Below, one piece after another: positions 50,898 through 62,256 of a DNA stretch of 64,000 bases. The notes under the pieces were generated by a model. That model saw only the letters and a list, made by a program, of their open reading frames with translations, was not told the DNA's origin and did not search any database. Position 1 is the first letter of the stretch; each line of letters starts with the position of its first letter. Source of the DNA: Toxorhynchites rutilus septentrionalis (taxonomy: Eukaryota > Arthropoda > Insecta > Diptera > Culicidae); contig NC_073746.1 of NCBI RefSeq assembly GCF_029784135.1, forward strand, positions 4,112,136-4,176,135, given 5' to 3'. Made by a program: the position numbers and the translations under genes.

Positions 50898-53800
50898 TTT
50901 AGATAGAGAGGTCGGAGATATCACTGTTTTTCAGTGGAATTGTCGTAGTCTTATCCCTAAATTGGATACATTCAAATTTTTAATTCATAACTTCAATTGT
51001 GATGTTTTTGCTCTGTCCGAAACGTGGCTTTCTTCGCGAGATGATATCTCTTTCCACGATTTTAATATTATACGCTTGGACCGTGATGATAGATACGGAG
51101 GGGTGTTATTGGGGATCAATAAGTGCCACTCATTTTTTCGAATTGACCACCTATTGGAGGGATCGAAGCTGTTGCTTGTCATGCAAACATCAGAGGCAAA
51201 GACCTCTGTATTGTCAGCTTGTATTGGCCTCCGAGAGCTGCGGTTAGCCGCAAACAACTTGATGACATGTGCTCACTCCTTCCTGAGCCACGATTGATCT
51301 TGGGAGACTTCAACTCTCATGGAACTGCCTGGGGGGAACAGTATGACGACAATCGTTCATTGTTGATATATGACCTTTGTAACAACTTCAATATGACCGT
51401 TTTGAACACTGGGGAAACAACACGTGTGCCTAAACCTCCTGCTAACCCAAGTGCTCTTGACCTCTCGCTTTGCTCGAATTCACTATCGTTAGATTGCAAG
51501 TGGAATGTAATCCAGGACCCCAACGGTAGTGATCACTTGCCAATCAAAATTTCCATCACCATTGGGTCGAATTCTTCTGAATCTATAAACATGGCATATG
51601 ACCTCACAAGACACATTGACTGGAAAAAATATGCGGACGCGATTGCTCTAGCCATCAATTCCAGAGATGGTTTACCTCCATTGGAGGAGTATAACTTCCT
51701 TTCTCGTTTGATCTATGACAGCGCGGTTCGCGCTCAAACGAAACCCATCCCAGGTTCCACTATTCGTCGAAGGCCTCCCAATCTATGGTGGGATAGCCAA
51801 TGTTCCAAGCTTTATGTAGAAAAATCGAATGCATTTAAAGCTTTTCGGAAACGTGGAACCCCTGAAAATTTTCAGACGTATTTGGACCTTGAAAATCAAT
51901 TTAAAAACTTGATCAAAGGGAAAAAACGTGCTTATTGGCGAAATTTCGTGGGTGGTTTGTCACGAGAAACGTCAATGAAAAAATTATGGAAAGTGGCTCA
52001 AACATGAGAAATCGCTCTTCAACGAATGAAAGCGCAGAATATTCACATCGATGGATTTTGAATTTTGCACGGAAGGTTTGTCCTGATTCCGCTCCTGTGC
52101 AAAAAATTGTTCGAGATATACCACAAGATAGGTGCGATCTTGATTCCGAGTTTTCGATGGTAGAATTCTCTCTTGCTCTCCTTTCATGTAACAATTCTGC
52201 TCCGGGATCGGATAGAATTAAGTTCAACTTGCTGAAAAATCTCCCTGATGTGGCGAAACATCGCTTGTTGAACTTATTCAATCGGTTTCTGGAGCATAAT
52301 ATTGTTCCAGATGATTGGAGACAAGTACGAGTTATAGCTATTCAAAAACCCGGAAAACCCGCGTCCGACTTCAATTCGTACCGCCCAATAGCAATGCTGT
52401 CTTGTATACGGAAATTGTTGGAGAAAATGATCTTGTTTCGCCTTGATCGATGGGTTGAAACGAATGGCCTACTCTCAGATACACAATATGGGTTCCGCAG
52501 GGGCAAGGGGACGAATGATTGTCTTGCGTTGCTTTCTTCAGAAATTCAAATGGCTTACGCCGGAAAAAAACAAATGGCTTCAGTATTCTTGGACATAAAG
52601 GGGGCCTTTGATTCAGTTTCAATAGAGGTTTTGTCAGACAAATTACACTCTCGGGGTTTGCCGCCTCTATTGAATAATATGTTATATAACTTGCTTTGTG
52701 AGAAACATTTGAACTTTTCTCACGGAGATTCGGCAGTAAGTCGGGTCTCTTACATGGGCCTCCCCCAGGGCTCATGTTTAAGCCCCCTTTTGTACAACTT
52801 CTATGTAAGCGACATCGCCAATTGCCTTACACAAAATTGCAGCCTAAGACAACTTGCAGATGATGGAGTGGTGTCTGTCGTAGGATCAAACGAATCGGAC
52901 CTGCAAGGACCCTTACAAGATACTTTGAACAATTTTTCAACCTGGGCCATTGGGCTAGGGATCGAATTCTCCACGGAGAAAACAGAGATGGTGGTTTTTT
53001 CTAGGAAGCATAGACCAGCAAAACCAAAGCTTCAACTTTTGGGTAAACCCATCACTCATGCTATGTCATTCAAGTATCTTGGGGTCTGGTTCGACTCCAA
53101 ATGTACTTGGGGGGCCCATATTAGGTATCTGAGTAAAAAATGTCAACAAAGAATAAACTTTCTCCGTACAATTACCGGCACCTGGTGGGGAGCCCATCCC
53201 GAAGATCTTATTATGTTGTATCGAACAACTATTCTCTCAGTGATGGAGTATGGCAGTTTCTGTTTTCAATCAGCTGCCAAAACACACCTCATTAAACTCG
53301 AGCGAATTCAGTATCTTTGTCTCCGTATTGCGTTGGAAGGTATGCCCTCAACGCATACCATGAGTCTCGAGGTTTTGGCAGGCGTAATCCCACTAAAAGA
53401 TCGCTTCAATTTATTATCTCTTCGGTTCCTCATCCGGTGTAAGGTTATGAATCCATTGGTGATCGGAAATTTTGAGCAATTGATCGAGCTAAATTTTCAT
53501 TCTGGATTCATGAATTCATATCATGAATTCACCTCTATGCAGGTTGTTCCTTCTTCGTATATTCCCAACCGTGTTTGTTTTCCTGGCTACATCAATTCCT
53601 CTGTACATTTCGATCTGTTCATGAAGGAGAAAATCCATGAAAATCCAGATTATCTTAGATTGGGGTTCGTTCCTACAATCTTCAATGCAAAGTATGGGCG
53701 TATCAATTGTGATAATATATACTTTACTGATGGGTCCTCTATGAATGAGTCCACAGGATTTGGAGTGTTCAACGTATTTTTTAGCACCTCACACAGTCTT

Positions 53801-54457
53801 CAGAATCCTTGCTCGGTATATATTGCTGAATTGGCAGCGATATACTGGGCGCTGGACAGCGTCGCCTCACGACCTGTTGAACACTATTACATTGTAACGG
53901 ATAGTCTTAGCTCTGTCGAAGCTATCCGTTCAGTGAGGCCGGAAAAGCACTCGCCGTACTTCCTTGAGAGAATACGAAAAATTTTGAGTGCTTTATCCAG
54001 ACGCTGTTATGTCATTACCTTTGTCTGGGTCCCTTCACATTGCTCAATTCCGGGTAATGAGAGGGCTGACTCTCATGAAGATGAATTGGGCCGGTGGTTT
54101 CACTCGATTATCCCTACGGTTAGCCTCAAACCGTGGTTCAAAAGTCTAGACTTGAGTCGGGACTTCATCCGCACCTTCTCCCGACTCATGTCCAATCACT
54201 GTTCGTTAGATGCACTACTCTTTCGTTTCAATCTTGCCAGCAGCAATCTCTGCGTTTGTGGCCAAGGTTATCACGACATCGAGCACATTGTTTGGTCGTG
54301 CGAGGTGTATCTGGTCGCCAGATCGAATTTAGAAAACTCCCTTCGGGCCCGAGGAAGACAGCCCAATGTGCCGGTGAGAGATGTGTTGGCTCGGTTAGAC
54401 CTTGATTACATGTCCCATATATATGTTTTCCTTAAAGCTATAGATCTTCGTGTGTGA
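50890..54457 (+). pseudogene. I-clade LINE ORF2 with two frameshifts
   Basis: The ATG at 50890 (MSNLDREVGDITVFQWNCRS) starts the endonuclease. QWNCRS, LSETWLSS and LGDFNSHGTAWG are visible. A frameshift near 51150 and another near 52000 split the protein into three frames; the rest is open to 54457. RT has KPGKPASDFNSYRPIAMLSC, LDIKGAFDSVS, GLPQGSCLSPLLYNFY and the active site LADDGVV (usually FADD). RNase H has YFTDGSSMNES, AELAAIYWAL, IVTDSLSSVEAI and VPSHCSIPGNERAD. The C-terminus has CVCGQGYHDIEHIVWSCEVY. With only two lesions it decayed recently. Confidence 0.9.
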
Positions 54458-54879
54458 TTGTCCCTACATCCTAATACCCTCCTTTCCTTCCTTTGCGGGT
54501 TATTCGTCCCCTTGCTATAAATAGTAGAATAAGTTGAAATGTAAATAAACTATAGATATACGAATAGATTTAAGAATTGAGTGCTCATCAACATTGTTAC
54601 AATTTCCTTATATCCCATCCTTCTCCTAAAAATATGTCACCCTTCTAAACTCGAGTACACCGCGAGTAATCGGTTCTCCACCTTACTAACCATAGATGTA
54701 AGAAAATTGTTTCTATATATATATAGTTTTAAAAATATATTTAAGAATTCGGCTCCTTTAAACTTAAGTAACTGAGCCTGTAAAAATAAACGAATTAAAA
54801 AAAAATAAAAAAAAAAAACTTATACTTCAACTTCATATCCTCTTCGAAAAATTACTATTAATGTGTAACTCGTAACATT

Positions 54880-56010
54880 TTAGTGTGCAAATTTCTCGCG
54901 ATTGACATGTTCCGCAAACTTTCTCCTATTTCGAAACATTTGATATATGTCAAACGCGAAAATTTACTCACTATAATGTTCCGAGTGAAATTTTTTTTTC
55001 AGTGGTGTCCATACAAAAATGACATATATTCCAGAAACTATAAATGACAGAAAGTTGACGTCTTCGACAAATGTTCATATTTTATTAAGGAAGAAAGGAA
55101 GGTATTGAATTAGAGAGACTTTAAACTCTGAGAGTTCATTCGTCTCTATTTTATTAAGATATACAACTTTGTCAAATACACTCTAGTTTTAGAAAAATGT
55201 GGTTTTTGGTAAATTTGGTAAATCTGAACAATTTCCTACATTTCATTATTTGAGTAACATTTTATAGGTATTATAGTTTTTGCGTTATTCCTATTTGTAA
55301 AAAAAATAATAAAAAAAAATAGCCGTTTAATATTTCAAAGTAAGTAAAGTTCTTAATTGGCCAATGGATTCACACTAACAACGTTTCACTGTAATCTGAG
55401 CTATTGCTGCCAATTTTACTGAAATTCATCTAATGCTTAAAGCAGTTGTCTAGTCTAGAAATTTGAAAAAAAAACAAAATCTAGAAACTAGTTTATTCAA
55501 CTGGCGTACACCATATCTCAATTTCTACGGAACCGATTCATGCCGAATTTGTATGGATATAATCTGCAGACAACTCGCTATCGCATGAATCTCATAAACA
55601 TGATATTCTTTTAGGTTTCACTATTTTTAAAAAATCGGGAAACGTAATCAAAAACGATTTAAACCGCATTTTGCTTTTCAAACGGTCGCCATTTTGTCAA
55701 AAAAGGTGTTTTTGACATGTCCGAGGTTCATGCGATAGCAGCATCTTTACTGATTCAGAATCTGTTCGATTTGTTTGTTTCAGATAACCAGAAGGGCTGC
55801 AATCGTGTACACCATGGCGCAACTTTTTTCTGAACCCTCTCACTTCATCAGCTCTTAACTATTCTAGTTATGAACTATTCTAGTAAAACTAGAATAATTT
55901 ATTCTAGAAAACTATAATGAAATAACTAAGAAACTAGAATAAATTAATTATTGCTCTGGAGCTCGAAAAAAAACATCCGAAATGCGTGTCTCTACACTAG
56001 AATACCCCCT
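54880..56010 (-). repeat. Long AT-rich repeat, copy 1
   Basis: Blocks CCATACAAAAATGACA, CTGGCGTACACCATATCTCA, the AAACCGCATTTTG...GCCATTTTG segment, CGAGGTTCATGCGATAGC, CAGATAACCAGAAGGGCTGC and a final CTACACTAGAATACCCCCTT recur in order at 58440-59655. Read on the minus strand it starts GGGGTATTCTAGTGTAGAGA. It is non-coding. A 57-bp insert lies at 55090-55146. Confidence 0.75.
55090..55146 (-). mobile_element. Ultra-short retroposon-like insert, copy e
   Basis: This 57-bp insert lies between 12-bp direct repeats TATTTTATTAAG (55078-55089 and 55147-55158). The minus strand reads GAGACGAATGAACTCTCAGA, and the return arm gives AACTCT/AGAGTT and AGAGAC/GTCTCT stems. A related block near 56210-56230 has a single TATTTTAATAAA with no insert. 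Confidence 0.75.
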
Positions 56011-56790
56011 TAAATCCAGAATTTTGCTAGACAAATCGCTTACTTCTATATCTGCTATCTTTTTGTATTAAAAATCATGTAAAGAATCACGCGAAAAATT
56101 ACCTACAAAAATGTTACGAGTAAAACATTATTTTTTTCAGGAGTCTCCATACAAAAATGACAAGTATTCCAGAAACGATAACAGATAGAGAGTTGAAATC
56201 TTCGAAAAAAAAATCATATTTTAATAAAATCTAAAACTTGTTGGAGTTGCTATCATAACTTTAAACAAAATAAGAATTAGCAAGAATTTTTTCAAAGAAA
56301 ATGTGAAAAAGTTGTTGCTAGAAAAAAAAAAATTCCTGTAGAAGTGTCCATCCTCCGAAGTATATGTGACTTGCTATAAATTGTAAAGGCTATTCACATA
56401 TTTTTTTGGGAATTTGAGAAAAAATAAGTTAATGAGAAAAATGAAATTCGATTTTTAAATTTAATTTTTTTTAATGCAATTTCTCTTTAAAATTGATATT
56501 TTTTTTAATGAAAATTTAAATAATTTCCTAGTTATACTTTGACTAGAATTCTGTAGTCTTATTTTTTTCGAAGACTTCAAATATGCAAAGTTTTTTCGAA
56601 AAAAACGACCAATGTCTTTACACCCACAACGTTTCACTGCAATCTGAGATGATACTGCCAATGGTCAGTCAAGTTGGTATGAAATTCGTTAAAAGCTATA
56701 GATTTAGATGCTAAAACCACAATTTTTCCCCAACTCCATACTTGCGAATAGAATTTATCAGTTCAAAGTTCAAGATAATAATAAGTAGGG
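56011..56790 (-). repeat. Long AT-rich repeat, partial copy 2
   Basis: It repeats CCATACAAAAATGACA, ATTCCAGAAACGATAACAGA and CAACGTTTCACTGCAATCTGA, which are also in the flanking copies, but lacks the central GGCGTACACC block. Confidence 0.6.
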
Positions 56791-58439
56791 AACGATATGT
56801 TGTCTCCCGATCTGTTCCGTCATCTGAAAAATGCTGAATGCACTGTTAAAAAACAATGAATAACATTCTTACTGCCGCTTACTACGTGCTGCGAATGGCA
56901 TACATTGCTCAACACCCTCATTCATCATGCCGATTTAATAATATTAGACCATCACCTCGGAAGCGTCACGTGCTTTGTCCATTTTTTGTTGTTGTTTCTT
57001 CTCTTTTGGTTGGACAGTATTTGAGAAGAAATGTCCAACAGTAGCAACGGAAAAAAAATCACTGTCAATGTCAGCAACACCTGCTACAAGAATAAATTTT
57101 CTGTATTCGTAACAGAAGATTTATTACAAAATTCTATGAGATGTCCTTCCTTCGCTCTCCTGCTATTCAAGCGAAACGTATTTGGTTAGATTCACGTATT
57201 GCTTACCAACAGCTCATATGTATTCGCCAGCCTGTATGTGTGTGTGTGTGCATACATGAGTCGTCCCTCTTATGCTTATGCTTTTTCCGTTCGTCGGTTG
57301 AGAATTTTTACTTCTGCAGAACGACTTGAGTCCAGGAATGGAATCGGCATGGAGATAGCCAAAAAATGCTACGTGATCCCACAGGACATCTGCTTTTTCA
57401 TGGTTCAACCGTTCCATGCTTCCTTCTCTGTTTTGTCCCTCTCTGCTAAATTATGCAACAGTGTTATGGATTTCAGTCGCCGTCAGCTCTAAAATGGGAT
57501 TTGTAATCGTTGGTCAGTTTCTATTTTGGACTTGAAAGATTTGTCCGTTCGGATCAAAGAATATTGAATTAATCAGAGGGCATTTAATGAAGGAGGTCAA
57601 ATCTTGCAGGATGGCTTTGATACATTTTATATTAATCTCCATCAAACGTATCCTCCCTGAAGGAAAACGTTTGCCCCATACAATCAAATTTAGCTTCTCT
57701 ATTCAGCCATTTACGTTGTTTATCTTCGATATGCGGCCTAAAGATTAACATTCAATTTCTACGACTATGGCTCGATGTTTTACAGCATTCTGTTACATCT
57801 GCTGCTGCTTCTGCTATACCAGTTCGAGCTGACACCCATTGTACCAGCATTGACACGCACACGCACCAATGTGTCCCGTGATTGGAGTAGCTCGGAACCG
57901 TTGACCGTTTTTCCATTCATGGATGGGACGTGACGTTCAGTCTGAATTGGTTGGAAGATTGCCGGGCTATCGCAACGTGACTGCAAAACGCCAAACGTTA
58001 TGGCTTCTTTTCGAGGGACGTTGATTCGATAGCTGGTCAACACGGCGGCTGTTTTCAATGGATTGCAGAGGGTGTCCCCATCCAAGCATTATGATTACGA
58101 GTCTCGCAAATAAACAACATGTCAAAGAGGGAGATCAGCCACCGGTGTGTAGCGGGAAATTTCCAAGCATTGCCAAGAAATGAACATCTCTATGCTTTTT
58201 TCTGTGAGCAGATATTCCGTTCGCTCCGTTTTGTAGCGAACAATCACGTATGCATTAAAATAAACCAAATTTGGCCTATTTTGGGATAGCGATATGAAAA
58301 AGAAGATTCAACAAATTTTCCTTAAATCCTACGTTTATTGAGCCTACTACAAAACTGTTCCGATGCCCCATCGGGCAGCTTTTAGCTTTCAGTTTTCAGA
58401 ACCTTAGACATAACCGATGAAAGGATGGCCATTGTAAGA
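56791..58439. other. 1.6 kb, no gene recognised, host-like
   Basis: Mixed composition with a short GTGTGT run at 57237-57252. Frames of 97 codons (plus, 57199) and 101 codons (minus, 57780-58085) show no known motif. Confidence 0.4.
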
Positions 58440-59655
58440 GTTATTCATATATTTTTTTTGAGAAATAAAAAAAATAGTTTTTGATAAAAATTTAATTTCA
58501 ATTTTTAAAATATTTTTTTTCACATTTCACTCTTTGACTAACATTTTGTAGGTACATATTAGTTTTTGAGTTATAAATTTCTGTAAAAAAAATTAGAAGA
58601 AACTTTTTTCCTTTTTCAAAAAGTAGTCTAATTCTTCTTGAATATTTCAAGTATGACGGATTTTGCGCTAATGGCCCACTTAGAACCTAATAAAACTTTC
58701 TGGGCGTAAAGACCTTACCTAATTAAAGTAATATTCTAGTCTAGGAATTTGAAAAAATCAAAAAATGTTTGCTTTATATTTCTGTAGTTTAGGCATTCAA
58801 GGATATACCCTAGAAAGGACTTATCGAAAATCCTATTATTTACCGAGTTAGAGCCATTTTAGTGATGCGGTATCTAACCTGTTACGGCCATAACAATGAA
58901 CTTCAAATGCGTTTTTCTCGAAACTAGGTTTTTCTAACTGGCGTACAAGATAACTCAAGTTCTACTGAACCGATTAGTATCGACATTATATGGATACAAT
59001 CTGCGTTAAGAAATTACCATCGTCAGAGCACATGGCGCGCAAGCCATGTGCAGCAATAGGAATGTGCTAGACAAGCACAAATAGCCTTTTGAAGGAGCCA
59101 CGACAACGTGGCTCGGTTTCTTTTTCCTTTGTATCGCGTAGTGCTAAGTTTGTGTCCTAATAAATTAATCTTTTTAAAAAGCGTCATTCTCTAAATACGA
59201 GCGTAACTCTGAAAACATCTCTCTATCGCATAAACCTCTAAAAAATAATATTTTTTTTAATATTACTATTTTAAAAAAATCGGGAAACGTAAGAAAAAAC
59301 GTTTCAAACCGCATTTTGTTTTTAAAACGGCCGCCATTTTGCATGTTTTTGACTTGTCCGAGGTTCATACGATAGCGGAATCTTTACTGATTCAGAATCT
59401 GTTCGATTTGTTTGTTTCAGATAACCAGAAGGGCTAGAATCGTGTACGCCATGGCACAACTTTTTTTTTAACCCTCTCACTTAATCAGCTCTTAACTATT
59501 CTAGTTATGAATATTGTTTCTCCGTTCAATTTTTGTTTGATTGTTAAAAGATGGATGAAATAATGATATAACGGATAGTAAAAATATTCTTTGTTTTATT
59601 TTTACGGAGCTCGAAGAAACGTCCAAAATTCGTATCTCTACACTAGAATACCCCA
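58440..59655 (-). repeat. Long AT-rich repeat, copy 3, with an insert
   Basis: It matches 54880-56010 block for block, but about 200 bp of extra sequence (about 59000-59210) interrupts it after GGATACAATCTGCG. The extra piece holds three stem-loops. Confidence 0.72.
59028..59114 (+). other. Cluster of three perfect stem-loops
   Basis: GCACATGGC/GCCATGTGC (59028-59036 with 59043-59051), TGTGCT/AGCACA (59063-59068 with 59074-59079) and GAGCCACG/CGTGGCTC (59095-59102 with 59107-59114) follow one another. GGTTTCTTTTT comes directly after the last. The arrangement suggests a structured RNA with a T-rich end, from an unknown retroposon or small RNA gene. I do not recognise it. Confidence 0.5.
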
Positions 59656-60050
59656 TTAAGCAACTTGGCATACTTAGTTTTCCAAAAATTTATCTAGACT
59701 AACATATGGAAAGGGCCAAATATTTTTGACCATCATTTTTTTATATTTTTTTACTCAAAAATGATCCTAAAAAAGGGAACTATCAACTCTTTGAAAAACT
59801 TATTGAATTTTCAGAAAAAAATACTAAAAAGTATACTTTTTGAAATACTACAATGAAAAAAATGGTCTCAAAATGGTCATCTCAGATTTTCATGAAATGA
59901 TAGATAAATGGTAGATAAATATGTGCCTTACAACTCCTCCATACATCGCAACTTGTAAATATGTAAGGCTAAGATATGATAAAAAGAAATGGATTGTATA
60001 GATACCTGAAGGATGAATAAAATGGATCTGCAGTTGTTTGAAAACTACCA
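59656..60050. other. AT-rich spacer
   Basis: No feature was recognised. It ends with the 8-bp target site of the hAT-like element. Confidence 0.4.
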
Positions 60051-60058
60051 GTCGTGAC

Positions 60059-61875
60059 TAGGGATTGCATTACCGTGCCAAAATTTCAATAACCGGTTAT
60101 TCGGTAATGAAAATTTCATTACCGGTAAAACCGGTAAATTACCGGTAAAACAATACTTTGAAACAAAACCATTTCCTTGAAGAAACAGCTTTTATTGATA
60201 ATGATTTGTTTACAAGAAAACATTCAACTTAGTTTGTTGTTAAAATTAATACTAAAGGACACAAATAATGTTAATTTTGTCGTCTAAATCTAAATCGGAT
60301 CATTAGGGGAAATCAGGGTAAAATCGACACCCTAAGGATTTCCATATATTTCCAAGACCTCCCATGTTCCTCCGACTTTAAATCGTTACGGAACCTCTCT
60401 TCAACTATTCATGAACTATTCTACAGTATCTGTTGATTATTTTTTGAGTAGAACTCGAATTCGAGTAGAAAAGCTGATGTTTTTAGGTGAAATGAATGAG
60501 AGTGCGGGTGAAATCGACACCCTGTCGGGTTAAAACCATTAGAGAAAAGATTTCCTACTCCTGGTCCGGAGTAAACACGAGAGTTTTGATTCCAGCTTGG
60601 GTGAGCGACCACAGGGGTCGTGCCGATGAGCGTTGAAGCTCTTCCAAGCTTTTTTTGTTGAAAAGTCCAGTTCAACGTTGGTTTTGGCTGTTTCATCAAT
60701 CCAGTGCTGTCGTTTTGTCTTCCAAATATAAACACAAGACATCTACAAAAGCAAGTACACATTTTTTCCTGTCAATGGAACACAAACCAGGTATCGGTTT
60801 TACCCTGACTGAAGGTGTCGGTGTTACCCCAAATGGGCTCGAAATTTCAAAACAACGTTTTCCATTATCGATAATCAACAAAACAACCTATCGTCTCACA
60901 GAATACACTGAACAATGATCTAAGATAAATTGAGCTCATAGAAATATTAAATTCTCCAAAATTTTCCAACTAAAACATTTAAATTCCACTAGCGAAATTT
61001 TACACGGACTCCTGTTTTTTAACCAGTCGTGTTGTGTTGTATGTTTTGACAGTAAAGCGACTCCTGCAGCTGTATGGTGAATCGGAACGTAAAAAATGAC
61101 AAATGTGTACAGGGGACATCGGAAAATTTGCAAAATATGTCTTCTAATTGGAAAAATCACGAGGTGTCGGGTTTACCCTGATTTCCCTTTACCGAAATTT
61201 CCAGAAGAGGAAAACGGACGTTTAGAGTCCAATGATGTTGGGCGTACAGTACGAAGAGCATCGAATACCATTGCCATGTATTTGCCTCTGTGCGAAAACA
61301 TGTCTGAAGATTTTCAATTCAATCGTCAAGTTTTTCCTTGATGCTCAACAGATTCTGCATCTTCCAGTGGGTGTTTTCCCTCCTGTTATGCAGCTACTGA
61401 ACCAATACCATAATCGTCAAATTTAATCAAATCACGAACGATTTAAAATGCCTGCTTGTTCAATGCAGTCCGTGAAGTTTGATAGAAGACGCCGAAATCA
61501 CAGATAGATAGTAGATAGCTGTTCTAGCATAAATTGCAATCCGACGTCAATTTCATAAAGGGTGCAGTTCTTCCGACATAGCAGTTCAACAGCGACCAGA
61601 ACTGGTTCGAGGGCATCGAGATCGAGTAGCTATTTTTGAACAGAAGGTCGAAGGTCGTAGAATCGCGCAACACTGCCAGTTGGATTTTTCGATCTTATTT
61701 AGATTCTAGAGTAATATTTCAAAACGGCATAAAGGCGAATATTATTTATGGTGTAAAAATTAAAATTACCGAAAATACCGGTTATCGATTGTAAAATTAC
61801 CGGTAATTCGGTAATGGAAAATGACCCGGTATTAGCTATAAAACCGGTAACGGTAAAACCGGTTAACAATCCCTA
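60059..61875. mobile_element. hAT-like transposon, non-autonomous, 8-bp target duplication
   Basis: The ends TAGGGATTG and CAATCCCTA are flanked by GTCGTGAC on both sides (60051-60058 and 61876-61883). An 8-bp duplication and a YAGGGRTTG-type end are hAT hallmarks. Both subterminal zones are full of TTACCGGTAAAACCGGT-type repeats (60085-60160 and 61765-61865), as seen in many hATs. No transposase domain is readable. A MITE lies inside at 60306-61189. Confidence 0.87.
60306..61189. mobile_element. TA-flanked MITE nested in the hAT element
   Basis: The left end, GGGGAAATCAGGGTAAAATC after TA (60304-60305), and the inverted right end, AAGGGAAATCAGGGTAAACC before TA (61190-61191), match over about 26 bp with three mismatches. 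GACACC follows inside each. Further CGACACCCTG- or GGTGTCGG-type motifs lie near 60515 and 60805. No transposase frame is present. Confidence 0.8.
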
Positions 61876-61981
61876 GTCGTGACCGGCAGCAAATGTAAAG
61901 TGGCGGAAAATAAATAGCATTATCTTGTTTCTGCGTAATCATCAGAAATCAACAAAGAAAAGTGTGACATTGTTTAGCAAC

Positions 61982-62176
61982 ATGAGTCAAGCCGTGATAT
62001 CCAGGATTCGCAAGGACTACAAATGCAGTGCTAGTATCAACAACCCCAAGCGTGACCGTAATAAACCACGTCGGTTAACTTCAACAGTAATAGAGAAAAT
62101 ACGTTTACTGGGATATGGCCATCCGTTGGATGATACAATGCGAATTTGTGAATCTTGTTGTGATTTGGCACAATAG
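61982..62176 (+). CDS. Small hypothetical ORF, unrecognised
   Basis: From ATG 61982 the frame encodes 64 aa beginning MSQAVISRIRKDYKC. It is basic in the middle (NNPKRDRNKPRRLTS) and ends GYGHPLDDTMRICESCCDLA. The frame is open upstream to about 61925 without an ATG. It lies just outside the hAT element, and a 56-bp hairpin follows 25 bp after the stop. The protein-like composition, with a clustered CxxCC, is unlike the AT-rich chance frames nearby. It could be an exon or transposon fragment. No family is recognised. Confidence 0.3.
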   Translation: MSQAVISRIRKDYKCSASINNPKRDRNKPRRLTSTVIEKIRLLGYGHPLDDTMRICESCCDLAQ

Positions 62177-62200
62177 TGTTCCAAAGAAAAACGACGTATT

Positions 62201-62256
62201 TTCAATATTTTGGTTAGTTTTATCCTCATTTAGATAAAATTAACCAAAATATTGAA
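62201..62256. repeat. Near-perfect 56-bp hairpin
   Basis: TTCAATATTTTGGTTAGTTT plus TATC pairs with GATAAAATTAACCAAAATAT plus TGAA across an 8-nt loop, with one mismatch. It may be a foldback remnant or a transcript structure. Confidence 0.85.

Larger units (their letters stand above)
50672..54815 (+). mobile_element. I-clade (MosquI-like) LINE, 5' truncated
   Basis: The piece contains the end of ORF1, an ORF2 with endonuclease, RT, RNase H and a terminal C2HC motif, a ~340-bp 3' untranslated region, and an A-rich tail at about 54796-54818. RNase H after RT is the mark of the I/LOA/Outcast group. Confidence 0.88.

Noticed and set aside
60421..61430. hAT transposase coding region
   Set aside because: Frames are short and lie largely in the nested MITE. 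No BED finger or hATC dimerisation motif is readable.
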